Assembly: GCF_000519265.1 (NCBI RefSeq)
Contig: NZ_KI912608.1
Span: 3,339,421 to 3,403,420 of the forward strand
DNA: 64,000 nucleotides
Reading direction: 5' to 3'
From: Desulfonatronum lacustre DSM 10312
Lineage (GTDB): Bacteria > Desulfobacterota > Desulfovibrionia > Desulfovibrionales > Desulfonatronaceae
Part shown: one piece after another, positions 16,126-23,983 of the stretch
How positions within the stretch are numbered: the stretch's first letter is position 1
Layout of the letters: every line of letters starts with the position of its first letter
Position numbers and translations under genes: made by a program
Notes under the pieces: model-generated
Database searches by the model: none
The model's input: the letters and a program-made list of their open reading frames with translations, nothing else
What the model was told of the DNA's origin: nothing

Positions 16126-16854
16126 TCACCGGCTATGATCCCGAAACCACTGTTCCAGTGTGGTGCAGTGGCGGCAAACGCCGCGTTTTTGGAAAACCCG
16201 GACCAAGGCCATGCCCATGATGAACCCCCCGATGTGCGCCCACCAGGCGATGCCGCCGCCGATGCCTTGGAATACCAGGGAGAAGAGGCCGGAGACGATC
16301 TGGATCAGGAACCAGATGCCCAGGAAGATCACCGCCGGGATTTCGAAAAAGAAGGGCAGAAAGAAGATGGGGACGAAGGCCACCACCCGGGCGTGGGGGT
16401 AGAGCAGGAGGTACGCGCCCATGACCCCGGCGATGGCCCCGGATGCGCCGACAACGGGAACCGTGGAGTCCAGGTTGAAGAGTAAATGGGCCAGGATCGC
16501 CCCCAGTCCGCAGAGCAGGTAGAACAGGATGAACCGGACCGTGCCCATCACGTCTTCCACGTTGTCCCCGAAAATCCAGAGCATCCACATGTTCAGCAGA
16601 TAGTGCAGCCATCCGCCGTGCAGGAACATGTGCGTGACCAGGGTCATGGTCCAGTCCGGAGAATAGCCGACCCACTGGGCCCAGGCCGGGTCCGTGGCCC
16701 GTGCCGGGACCATGCCGAAGATGTGGGTGAAGCGGAGCAGCTCCCGGTCGGTCATGGTCAACTGGAGGATGAAGACCAGAGTGTTGGCGATGATGATCAG
16801 CCACATGCCGTAGGATGGGCTTCGGCTGGGGATGTTGTCGCGAAGTGGGAACAT
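16126..16854 (-). CDS. Rhomboid-family intramembrane serine protease
   Basis: A 242-residue polytopic membrane protein with six or seven hydrophobic segments. The catalytic Ser lies in VVGASGAIAGVMGAY, the catalytic His in WWAHIGGFIMGM, and the conserved HMFLHGGWLHYLLNMWMLWIFG loop in the second helix region is intact. Rhomboids cleave within or near transmembrane segments of client proteins in the inner membrane; the client is unknown. Start: ATG 16854 with GAGGAG upstream. It stands alone, between two repeat-containing intergenic regions. Confidence 0.92.
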   Translation of the reverse strand: MFPLRDNIPSRSPSYGMWLIIIANTLVFILQLTMTDRELLRFTHIFGMVPARATDPAWAQWVGYSPDWTMTLVTHMFLHGGWLHYLLNMWMLWIFGDNVEDVMGTVRFILFYLLCGLGAILAHLLFNLDSTVPVVGASGAIAGVMGAYLLLYPHARVVAFVPIFFLPFFFEIPAVIFLGIWFLIQIVSGLFSLVFQGIGGGIAWWAHIGGFIMGMALVRVFQKRGVCRHCTTLEQWFRDHSR

Positions 16855-16899
16855 GCTCTCCTCTTAGTATCTACTCAGCACATTTTGTATCCGCCCTTG

Positions 16900-17015
16900 C
16901 TCCGACAATCGGAGTCGGGGTCGCTATCGGAATCGGAATCGGAATCTGAACAGGAAAAATTTGAACGCTTCCCAGCGTTTTCGATCCCGATCCCGATCCC
17001 CACTCCGACCCCGAC
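16900..17015. repeat. GATCGG-type hexamer inverted repeat, copy A
   Basis: The left part repeats CGGAATCGGAATCGGAATC and, after a spacer, the right part repeats CGATCCCGATCCCGATCCC, so the two arms pair imperfectly into a long hairpin. A small hairpin, CTCCGA-CAA-TCGGAG, starts the element. The six-base period is clear. It is non-coding and lies upstream of the rhomboid gene. A related copy follows 65 bp away and a third is at 49975. Confidence 0.75.
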
Positions 17016-17080
17016 AACGGCATTACTCTATGCTGAATAGTTACTCCCCTTATTCCATTATCTATTTCAAAGCATCTCTT

Positions 17081-17167
17081 TCGGTGTCGGAATCGGTATC
17101 GGGATCGAATTAGGGTTACAGGCGATCAAACATAATCGATCCCGATACTGATTCCGACGCCGACCGA
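17081..17167. repeat. GATCGG-type hexamer inverted repeat, copy B
   Basis: The arm at 17081-17108 (beginning TCGGTGTCGGAATCGG) and the arm at 17136-17167 (ending TTCCGACGCCGACCGA) are near-perfect reverse complements over about 28 bases, with a 27-base spacer. Each arm is built from six-base units ending in ATCGG or TCGGG. It lies just downstream of the RluD-CoaE stop codon, so it could act as a 3' hairpin, although no U-run follows. Confidence 0.8.
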
Positions 17168-17214
17168 TACCTGCATGTTTTGGCGAATAATGTGTTGCCG
17201 AGGGAGAGTCGACG

Positions 17215-18990
17215 TTATGCGGGGTTGCTGTCAGAAGCCTGTTCCGGAGTGACCAAGGCGGTGATCCGGGCCAGAACGCGGCGGACGGCTTGGCGGCGCA
17301 GCCATTGCAGGACATCGACCAGGCCGCGTGCTCTCCTGGCGAGTTCGTCTCGCGTGCCCGGGTTGGCCACGACGAGGTGGCAGGCCCGGATTTTTTTTGC
17401 TTCGGGCCACTGCCAGGACTCCACATCCGCCAACAGATTCGCGTCCCATCCCCGGTTGGTCAGCAGCCAGTTTCGGCGGCGGTCCGGGTCGCAGGCCAAG
17501 CCGACGATCAAGTCGAAGTCCGAAGGCCAGCCGGTTTCCAGCAGCAGGGGCACTTCGGCCGCGGCGACCCTGTGTGTGCGGTGGGTTTGCCAGAAGCTTT
17601 CCAGATGGTGCCTGGCCAAAGGATGGATCAGGGCTTCCAGCTCCCGGCGCAGGCGTGGCGTCTCCCGCAAAGCGTTCAGCAGGGCGTGCTTGTCCACCGG
17701 GCCTTCGGGATCCGGAATAAAGCGGTCCCCGAAGTTTCTTCGCAAGAGTTCCCAACCATCCCTCCTCGGCTGATACAATTCCGCCACGGCCTTGTCCGCG
17801 CTCCAGGTCTGTAAGCCCAGGGCCGCCAATTCGGCCAGGAACAGGCTTTTGCCGCAACCGGGCATCCCGGTCAGGCCGACGCGCTGGGTGGTTCGGGAGC
17901 CGGCCAGGATCACCCGGAGCATGTCCTTGGGCGGAGGGAGCACGAAGGATAGAGGCTGGTGGGTGCGCGGATGGGGCAGGCCGAGTTTCCAGGCGTGCAG
18001 CATGGGGCGACGGAGCAGGGCGCTCAAACCGGGAACTTCGTCCTGCCAGCCCGTGAACGACGCCGGGCAGTAGGTCGGGTCGCCGAGCAGCGGGTGGCCC
18101 ACATGGCGCATATGCACCCGGATCTGGTGCGTCCGACCGCTGGCAATGCGCACCTGGACCAGGCTGAAACGGTCTTCGGGCGCGGTCCAGAGCACCCTGT
18201 ACGCGCTGTGCGCCGGTTTGCCGCCCTTTTCGGTCACGGCCATGCGGGTCTTGGAGGTCGGGTGCCGACCGATGGGAGCGTCCACGACGCCTTCGGCACG
18301 AGGGCGGCCATGAACCAGTGCCAGATAGACCTTTTCCACCTCCCGCGCCGCAAAGGCCGAGGCCAGGCGCAGCCGGGCCGGTTCGTTCAGGGCCACGGCC
18401 AAGAGGCCCGTGGTGTCCTTGTCCAGACGATGCACGATGCCGGGCCGGGCCGTGTCCATTCCCCCGGCTTGTTTTCCGGCGAGTTCCGGAAAATGATGCA
18501 GCAGACGGTGGACCAGGGTGCCTCGGTTTAGCCCGGGCGCGGGATGGACTACCAGATCAGCGGGCTTGTTCAGGATTGCCAGGTCGTCGTCGTGGTAGAG
18601 AACGCGCAGTTCGCGATTTTCGGGGGTCAGGCCGGGGCTCGGGACGGCGGCCCGCAGCTCCAACCGGTCCCCGGGGGCCAAGCGGCGACCGGGTCGCAGG
18701 CAAGGACTGCCGTTGATTAGGGCCAGGCCGTTCTTGATCCAGGATTGAATGCGGGAGCGGGCCACGCCCAGATCCTCTGCTTGGCCCATCCAGAACTGGT
18801 CCAGCCTGACGCCGCCCTGATCCTGAGCGACTATGGCGGTCAGAGGGGCGGCCTGAGCGGCGACCAGAGGAGACGTGCTCGTGGTTGGGTCGGCGGACGA
18901 GGACACAAGTGGGGGGAGGGCGAAAGGATCAGCGAGGGGAAAGTCCGCTGGATGTCTCACATGAGACGTCCAGCGAACCTGAAAACTCAC
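17215..18990 (-). CDS. Fusion: RluD-family pseudouridine synthase and dephospho-CoA kinase
   Basis: One frame encodes two enzymes. An S4-like region (about 58-115) and RluA/RluD catalytic domain (about 125-365) carry the catalytic-Asp motif GIVHRLDKDTTGL, the LNKPADLVVHPAPG strand and SGRTHQIRVHM. From about residue 370 a CoaE domain follows: P-loop VGLTGMPGCGKSLFLAEL, then WSADKAVAELY and a helical lid with HPLARHH. It should both isomerise uridine in rRNA or tRNA and phosphorylate dephospho-CoA. It starts seven bases after the SIMPL gene. The GTG start at 18990 is uncertain: no good ribosome site exists and a strong hairpin covers the first codons, so a later GTG is possible. Confidence 0.9.
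   Translation of the reverse strand: MSFQVRWTSHVRHPADFPLADPFALPPLVSSSADPTTSTSPLVAAQAAPLTAIVAQDQGGVRLDQFWMGQAEDLGVARSRIQSWIKNGLALINGSPCLRPGRRLAPGDRLELRAAVPSPGLTPENRELRVLYHDDDLAILNKPADLVVHPAPGLNRGTLVHRLLHHFPELAGKQAGGMDTARPGIVHRLDKDTTGLLAVALNEPARLRLASAFAAREVEKVYLALVHGRPRAEGVVDAPIGRHPTSKTRMAVTEKGGKPAHSAYRVLWTAPEDRFSLVQVRIASGRTHQIRVHMRHVGHPLLGDPTYCPASFTGWQDEVPGLSALLRRPMLHAWKLGLPHPRTHQPLSFVLPPPKDMLRVILAGSRTTQRVGLTGMPGCGKSLFLAELAALGLQTWSADKAVAELYQPRRDGWELLRRNFGDRFIPDPEGPVDKHALLNALRETPRLRRELEALIHPLARHHLESFWQTHRTHRVAAAEVPLLLETGWPSDFDLIVGLACDPDRRRNWLLTNRGWDANLLADVESWQWPEAKKIRACHLVVANPGTRDELARRARGLVDVLQWLRRQAVRRVLARITALVTPEQASDSNPA
18943..18978. repeat. Perfectly abutting hairpin over the 5' end of the RluD-CoaE frame
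   Basis: GTCCGCTGGATGTCTCAC is followed immediately by ATGAGACGTCCAGCGAAC; the arms pair at 15 of 18 positions, the rest allowing G-U pairs on one strand. It overlaps the first codons of the annotated frame. It could limit translation, act as an operator, or mean that the true start codon is further downstream. Confidence 0.6.
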
Positions 18991-18997
18991 CTGTTCG

Positions 18998-19729
18998 CTA
19001 CTGGTCCAGGTAGTATTCCACCGTGGTCACCACACGCAGGGTCTTGTTGATCTGCTTGTGTTCCTGCATGTCCGGCGCATTGTCCCGGGGCAGGATCTGG
19101 AACAAGCCCTGGTTGGCCCGGCGGATGCCGCCGAGCCGGCTGCCGGAGTCCGCGGCGAACTGTTCCGCGGCCAAGCGAGCGTTCACCGTGGCCTCGGCGA
19201 TCATTTCCGGTTTGACGTTGTTGAGCCCGGTGAACAGGTAGACCGGACCGCTGGCACCGTATTCCGCGCTGAGCACCACCCCGGCGTCCACCAGTTCGCT
19301 GACTCTCTGGCTGGCCGAGGCGATGAGGTCCACGTTTTCGGTGCGGGCCACAAGGATCTGGGTCAGGATGAATCTGGAGTCCACAGGGCCGGAGCGATAG
19401 GCCTGGGCCAGCAGGTCGGTGACCTCCAGGGATTGCATTTCCACGGCCTCCCTGGGCAGGCCGTTGCGGACCAGGAATTGGACGACTTTTTCCGCGTCAG
19501 CGGCCAGTTGGGCGTGGACCCTGGTCAGGTCGTCGCCCGTGGCCACGAAGCGCATCGGCCAGATGGCCAGATCAGCCTTGACCTCGGTTTCGGCCAGGCC
19601 CCGGACCGTCACGAATCGGTCGCCAAGCCGCCCTTCCACGAATCCCTTCCCGATGAAAAAGCCTCCCAAGGTCAATCCAACGGCGACAAGCAGCGCGGCG
19701 ACGAACAACTTGAGCGGGGAATCGGACAT
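18998..19729 (-). CDS. SIMPL-domain (DUF541) membrane-anchored periplasmic protein
   Basis: A 243-residue protein with an N-terminal membrane anchor (LFVAALLVAVGLTLGGFFIG), then a SIMPL/DUF541 domain marked by TVRGLAETEVKADLAIW and the C-terminal EATVNARLAAEQFAADSG. The family forms oligomers in the periplasm or outer membrane; its biochemical role is poorly known and is often linked to envelope or oxidative stress. Start: ATG 19729 with AAGGAGG six bases upstream; the TTG two codons earlier is unlikely. It lies between a periplasmic foldase gene and the RluD-CoaE fusion, probably in one operon. Confidence 0.88.
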   Translation of the reverse strand: MSDSPLKLFVAALLVAVGLTLGGFFIGKGFVEGRLGDRFVTVRGLAETEVKADLAIWPMRFVATGDDLTRVHAQLAADAEKVVQFLVRNGLPREAVEMQSLEVTDLLAQAYRSGPVDSRFILTQILVARTENVDLIASASQRVSELVDAGVVLSAEYGASGPVYLFTGLNNVKPEMIAEATVNARLAAEQFAADSGSRLGGIRRANQGLFQILPRDNAPDMQEHKQINKTLRVVTTVEYYLDQ

Positions 19730-19788
19730 GGTCAACCTCCTTGGGATGACGGGACGAGGGAATTGGTCGCGGCGACGGTGAAAGAGCG

Positions 19789-21678
19789 TCAGCGCGGCGC
19801 GGGCCGCAGGACGTCCTGGCGCAGGATTCGAATTTCAGCCTTGCTTTGCAACTCGGCCACAAAGGCCTGCGTGAACTCGCGTTGCCGGGATTGGAGCAGG
19901 GCTTCGCGCCACTCGTCCTGCTCGTCGAGCCACTGCTCTTCCGGGGGGGCGATGCGTTCCTGGACTCGGGCGACGATGAACGCGTCCTGCATCTCGTAGA
20001 CCTGGGGGAGCCAGTCGCCCACCGGTGCGGCAAAGGCGTCCGCACCCAGGTTCGGATGAAAGCCCAGGCCGGGAATGAAGCCCTGGCGACCGAAGGGAGC
20101 GCTGGTTCGCAGCTCTTCGGAGATCTCCGCGGCTTCGGCGGTGATCGACTCCAGGGCCTGTTCGGCCTTGGTCCGGGCGGCTTCCTTGGCCTTTTCCAGG
20201 CGCAGTTGGGCCACGACGCGGTCCCGGACCTCTTCCAGAGGACGAACGCGCTGGGGTTCGAAGTCGATGCGCTGAGCCAGCAGATATCCTTCGGCCATGA
20301 GGATCGGGGTCTGGGTGATGGCCCCGTCCTGGAGTCCGAAGAGCACGGCCACGGCTTCCGGGGACAAGTCCAATCCGGAGGGGGATTGACCCATGGGAAA
20401 GAATTCCGAGGTCCGGAGTTCAAGGTCGAGCTTTTCAGCGGCCTGTTCCAGGGATTCCCCGACAATAATCTGTTCCATGGCCAGGTCCAGGGTTTCGGGC
20501 AGTTGCTCCAGAGCGTGCTCCTCAGCCAATCTGATCCGGATGGTCGCGGCCACTTCTTCCAGGGGCACGACGCCGTTATCCCGGCGATCCTCGACCTGAA
20601 TCAGATGCCACCCGAACGGGCTGCGCACCGGCTCACTGAGCTGACCGGGTTCCAGGGCAAAGGCCGCGTCCTCGAACTCGGCGACCATCTCTCCGCGCCC
20701 GAACCAACCCAGGCTTCCGCCCTGAGCCGCCGTGGCGTCCTGGGAGTACTCCCGTGCCATGTCGGCGAAGGACTCCCCGGCCTGAATCCGGACCAGTATT
20801 TCCAACAATTCCTCTCGAGCCCTCGCCTGGGCCTCCTCCGTATCGTCCTCGGGCGTGACCAGGATATGCCGGGCGTTGACCTGCTCCGGCAGGGCGTATT
20901 CATGGGCCATGGCGGTGTAGTAGGCCACGATCTCTTCCTGGGTGACGCGGGTGGGGTCGGCCAGTTCGGACGGGCTGATGTTCAGGTAGGCGATGCGAAT
21001 CCGGGCCGGCACCTGAAAGGTGTTCAGTTGCGACTGGTAACTGGCTTCCACGGTTTCCTCGTCGACATCGAAGCCGTCAAGCTCCGTGGTCCAGGGGAAC
21101 GAAAGATATTCCAGCACGGTTTCTTCTTGCGCGAAGGTGAAAATATCCCGGACCTCCTGGTCGGAAACCGCGGCCGGCAGGGCGATGAAGTCCTGAAGAC
21201 GCTGGATGATTAGGTCGCCCCGGAAGTCGCGCTCGAACTGGGAAGGAGTCAGGTTGTGGGCCCGCAGAACCGCCTGGTACTGGGCCGGGTCGAAGCGATC
21301 CTCCAGGTCGAGGAATACCTGCATGCCGGTAATGGCCTGACGCAGTTCCTGGGCGGAAATATTCAGGCCCAACCGGGCGGCCTCTTGCTCCATGAGCTTG
21401 GCATTGACCATCTGGCCGAAAATTTGTCCCCGAAAATCCATCCGCTCCAGTTCGTCCACGCTGACATTGGGGTTTTCCTGGCGTAGGTTGTCCAGCGTCT
21501 GCCGGTAAACCCGTTGAAAATCCTCCAGAAACAGAGGACTCCCGTTGATTTCGGCCAGGACGTCGCCCCGCTCGCTACGGAAGCTGCCGACCCCCCAGAA
21601 GACGAACACCAGGATGATGATCCCGAATATGACCTTTACGCCCCAGGACTGGGCGTTGCGACGAATGGCGTCAAGCAT
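19789..21678 (-). CDS. PpiD-like membrane-anchored peptidyl-prolyl isomerase/chaperone
   Basis: A 629-residue protein with a single N-terminal membrane helix (VIFGIIILVFVFWGVGSF), a SurA_N-like chaperone region (about 35-200), a parvulin rotamase domain near 265-365 (NARHILVTPEDD, GGSLGWFGRGEMV, FGWHLIQVEDRR) and a second degenerate rotamase region. This is the PpiD architecture, acting at the periplasmic face of the translocon on outer-membrane and secreted proteins. Start: ATG 21678 with AAGGAG five bases upstream. It lies 53 bp after the aconitase gene. The isomerase activity of PpiD homologues is often weak, so chaperoning may be its main task. Confidence 0.9.
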   Translation of the reverse strand: MLDAIRRNAQSWGVKVIFGIIILVFVFWGVGSFRSERGDVLAEINGSPLFLEDFQRVYRQTLDNLRQENPNVSVDELERMDFRGQIFGQMVNAKLMEQEAARLGLNISAQELRQAITGMQVFLDLEDRFDPAQYQAVLRAHNLTPSQFERDFRGDLIIQRLQDFIALPAAVSDQEVRDIFTFAQEETVLEYLSFPWTTELDGFDVDEETVEASYQSQLNTFQVPARIRIAYLNISPSELADPTRVTQEEIVAYYTAMAHEYALPEQVNARHILVTPEDDTEEAQARAREELLEILVRIQAGESFADMAREYSQDATAAQGGSLGWFGRGEMVAEFEDAAFALEPGQLSEPVRSPFGWHLIQVEDRRDNGVVPLEEVAATIRIRLAEEHALEQLPETLDLAMEQIIVGESLEQAAEKLDLELRTSEFFPMGQSPSGLDLSPEAVAVLFGLQDGAITQTPILMAEGYLLAQRIDFEPQRVRPLEEVRDRVVAQLRLEKAKEAARTKAEQALESITAEAAEISEELRTSAPFGRQGFIPGLGFHPNLGADAFAAPVGDWLPQVYEMQDAFIVARVQERIAPPEEQWLDEQDEWREALLQSRQREFTQAFVAELQSKAEIRILRQDVLRPAPR

Positions 21679-21731
21679 TGCTGCTCCTTGCGTGATGCCC
21701 CGCGGCGAGAGCGCGGGAATAAAGTTTGATT

Positions 21732-23663
21732 CTATTTCTTGCGGGCTTTGATCAGGTTCAAGAGACCGCCGAATTTGATAATCTCAAGTTCCTTGGGGGT
21801 CAAATCATGCCGGACCGGGATGCCCGTGCCGTCTTGCGTTTGCAAGGTTGTTTCCGGGCCCGCGATCAAGGAAGCGCCGGTCAACTCGATCTCCTGCCCC
21901 AGGAGCATCCGTCCGTGGTCCTCCGGGTTGGAGAAAACCAAAGGTAAGATGCCGAAGTTGATCAGGTTGGCTTTGTGAATCCGGGCAAAGGATTTGGCCA
22001 GGACGACCCGGACCCCCAGGTGGCGGGGGCCGAGGGCCGCGTGTTCACGGCTGGAGCCCTGCCCGTAATTCTCGCCGCCGACAATGATCCCGACCTGGGT
22101 CTTTTTGGCCCGGGCCACGAATTCCGGGTCCACGCGGTTGAAGATGTACGCGCTGATGGCCGGGAGGTTGGAGCGCAGGGCCGTGACCGCCGCGCCGCCG
22201 GGCAGGATGTGGTCCGTGGTGATGTTGTCCCCGAGAACGATCAGCACCTGGGCCCGGATCGTTTCCGGCAGAGGCGGGAATTCCTCCAGAGGGACGATGT
22301 TCGGGCCGCGGAGGATCTCCACGGACGCCGCCTTCTCGGGAGAATCCGGCGGCATGATGAACTGGCGGCGGATGGAGGGCACGTCCGGAGGGAGAAGCGG
22401 CTTGTCCGGAGCCGGGCCCCAGGTGGAAGGGGCGGTGATTCGACCGTGCAGGGCGGCCTGAGCCGCGGTTGCCGGTCCGACGAGATAGACTTGGCCGTCC
22501 TGGGTGCCGCTGCGACCTTCGAAGTTACGGTTGAAGGTCCGCAGGCTGACCCCTTCGGACGTGGGCGAGCCGCCCATGCCGATGCACGGGCCGCAGGCGC
22601 ACTCCAGGAGACGGGCCCCACTGTCCAGCAGGGCATCCAGTAGGCCTTCGCGGTTCAACAGTTTGAGAACCTGCTTGGAGCCGGGCGCGATGAGCAGGTC
22701 GGTGGTCCGTGCGGCATGCTTGTCTTGCAGCACCAAGGCCGCGGTCTTGAGATCCGTATAGGATGAGTTGGTGCAAGAGCCGATGGCCACCTGATCCACG
22801 ACCAGTCCATCCAACTCCCGGATAGGAACGACCAAGTCGGGCATGTGCGGCCTGGCGGCCATGGGTTCGATGGCGTCCAGATCAATTTCAACGACATGAT
22901 CATAGGCGGCGTTCGGGTCTGCTTCCAACGGGGCGAAATCCGTGCTCCGTCCCATGCGTTCCAGAAAGTCGCGGGTCTGGTCGTCGCTGGGGAAGACCGA
23001 GGAGGTCGCGCCCAGTTCCGCGCCCATGTTGGTGATGGTGGCCCGCTCCGGTACGGTCAATCCGGCGACTCCGGGCCCGGAGTACTCCAGGACCGCGCCG
23101 ACGCCGCCCTTGACCGAGAGCATCTGGAGCACGCGAAGAATGACGTCCTTGGCTCCGGCCCAGCCTTGCAGCCGACCGGTCAGGTGAATCCGGAAGACCT
23201 TGGGCATGGGAATGACATAGGGTTCGCCGGCCATGGCCAAGGCCACGGACAACCCTCCCGCGCCCATGGCCAGGGAGCCGACTCCCCCGGCGGTGGGGGT
23301 GTGGCTGTCCGAGCCGATCAGCGTCTTGCCGGGTTTGGCGAAGTTTTCCAGATGCAGTTGGTGGCAGATTCCGGTGCCGGGAGGGGAGAAGATGATCCCG
23401 TAGCGGGCGGCAACGGTGCGCAGAAAACGATGGTCGTCAGGGTTTTGAAAGCCCATCTGCAGCGTGTTGTGGTCCACGTAGCTTACGGAAAGCTCGGTCC
23501 GGACCCGATCCAAACCCATGGCCATCCACTGGAGGTAGGCCATGGTACCGGTGGCGTCCTGGGTCAAGGTCTGGTCGATGCGCAGGGCGATCTCAGCTCC
23601 GGGCGTCATTTCGCCGGAAACAAGATGTTCGCCGATGATTTTCTGGGTCAGATTGCGTCCCAT
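21732..23663 (-). CDS. Aconitate hydratase (643-residue type)
   Basis: The 4Fe-4S ligands appear as VAIGSCTNSSYTDL and CACGPCIGMGGSP, and substrate-binding stretches DSHTPTAGGVGSLAMG and GGENYGQGSSREHAAL are present. The order, large catalytic domain then swivel domain in one chain of about 640 residues, fits the shorter aconitase/homoaconitase type found in deltaproteobacteria and archaea rather than the 890-residue AcnA or AcnB. It converts citrate to isocitrate, probably feeding 2-oxoglutarate synthesis. Start: ATG 23663, with GAGGA five bases upstream; the ATG at 23675 lacks a ribosome site. Confidence 0.92.
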   Translation of the reverse strand: MGRNLTQKIIGEHLVSGEMTPGAEIALRIDQTLTQDATGTMAYLQWMAMGLDRVRTELSVSYVDHNTLQMGFQNPDDHRFLRTVAARYGIIFSPPGTGICHQLHLENFAKPGKTLIGSDSHTPTAGGVGSLAMGAGGLSVALAMAGEPYVIPMPKVFRIHLTGRLQGWAGAKDVILRVLQMLSVKGGVGAVLEYSGPGVAGLTVPERATITNMGAELGATSSVFPSDDQTRDFLERMGRSTDFAPLEADPNAAYDHVVEIDLDAIEPMAARPHMPDLVVPIRELDGLVVDQVAIGSCTNSSYTDLKTAALVLQDKHAARTTDLLIAPGSKQVLKLLNREGLLDALLDSGARLLECACGPCIGMGGSPTSEGVSLRTFNRNFEGRSGTQDGQVYLVGPATAAQAALHGRITAPSTWGPAPDKPLLPPDVPSIRRQFIMPPDSPEKAASVEILRGPNIVPLEEFPPLPETIRAQVLIVLGDNITTDHILPGGAAVTALRSNLPAISAYIFNRVDPEFVARAKKTQVGIIVGGENYGQGSSREHAALGPRHLGVRVVLAKSFARIHKANLINFGILPLVFSNPEDHGRMLLGQEIELTGASLIAGPETTLQTQDGTGIPVRHDLTPKELEIIKFGGLLNLIKARKK

Positions 23664-23695
23664 GGGGGTCCTCATGTCAGGGTTGAAGAGCGGCG

Positions 23696-23983
23696 TCAGG
23701 ACGGATGGCTTTGCCTTTCGGCGTCAAGTCCGAACAGACGAATGCGGTTGATCTTGTTGCGTCGGCAGTCGATTTCCACTTGCAGGCGCAGTTTGTTCTG
23801 CTGCAACCGGAAAATTTCCTGGGCATGGACGATACCCTCTGAAGGTTTTTCACTGAACAGCAATTCCTTGATCCTGGCGGCGCAGGCGATTTGCTGGGCC
23901 TTGAAGTCGTCCAGCTCGACCTCCAGGGCGGCGATGGCCTCGGCCTCAGAGCTTGACGCGGCGTTTGGTGCGTTGGACGTCAT
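23696..23983 (-). CDS. Small coiled-coil protein of unknown function
   Basis: A 95-residue, mostly helical, charged protein (AIAALEVELDDFKAQQIACAARIKELL, continuing as QEIFRLQQNKLRLQVEIDCRRNKI) with no family I recognise. It overlaps the end of the EPSP-synthase-like gene by 38 bases in another frame and lies 32 bases before the aconitase start, so it belongs to that operon. AGGAG is present but about 12 bases before the ATG, which is long. A longer frame reaching 24142 is less likely because it would lie in the repetitive tail of the upstream gene. Confidence 0.55.
   Translation of the reverse strand: MTSNAPNAASSSEAEAIAALEVELDDFKAQQIACAARIKELLFSEKPSEGIVHAQEIFRLQQNKLRLQVEIDCRRNKINRIRLFGLDAERQSHPS

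Noticed and set aside
16900-17167. Possible CRISPR array
   Set aside because: The repeats are six bases long, arranged as inverted arms without unique spacers of constant length, and no cas gene is present.
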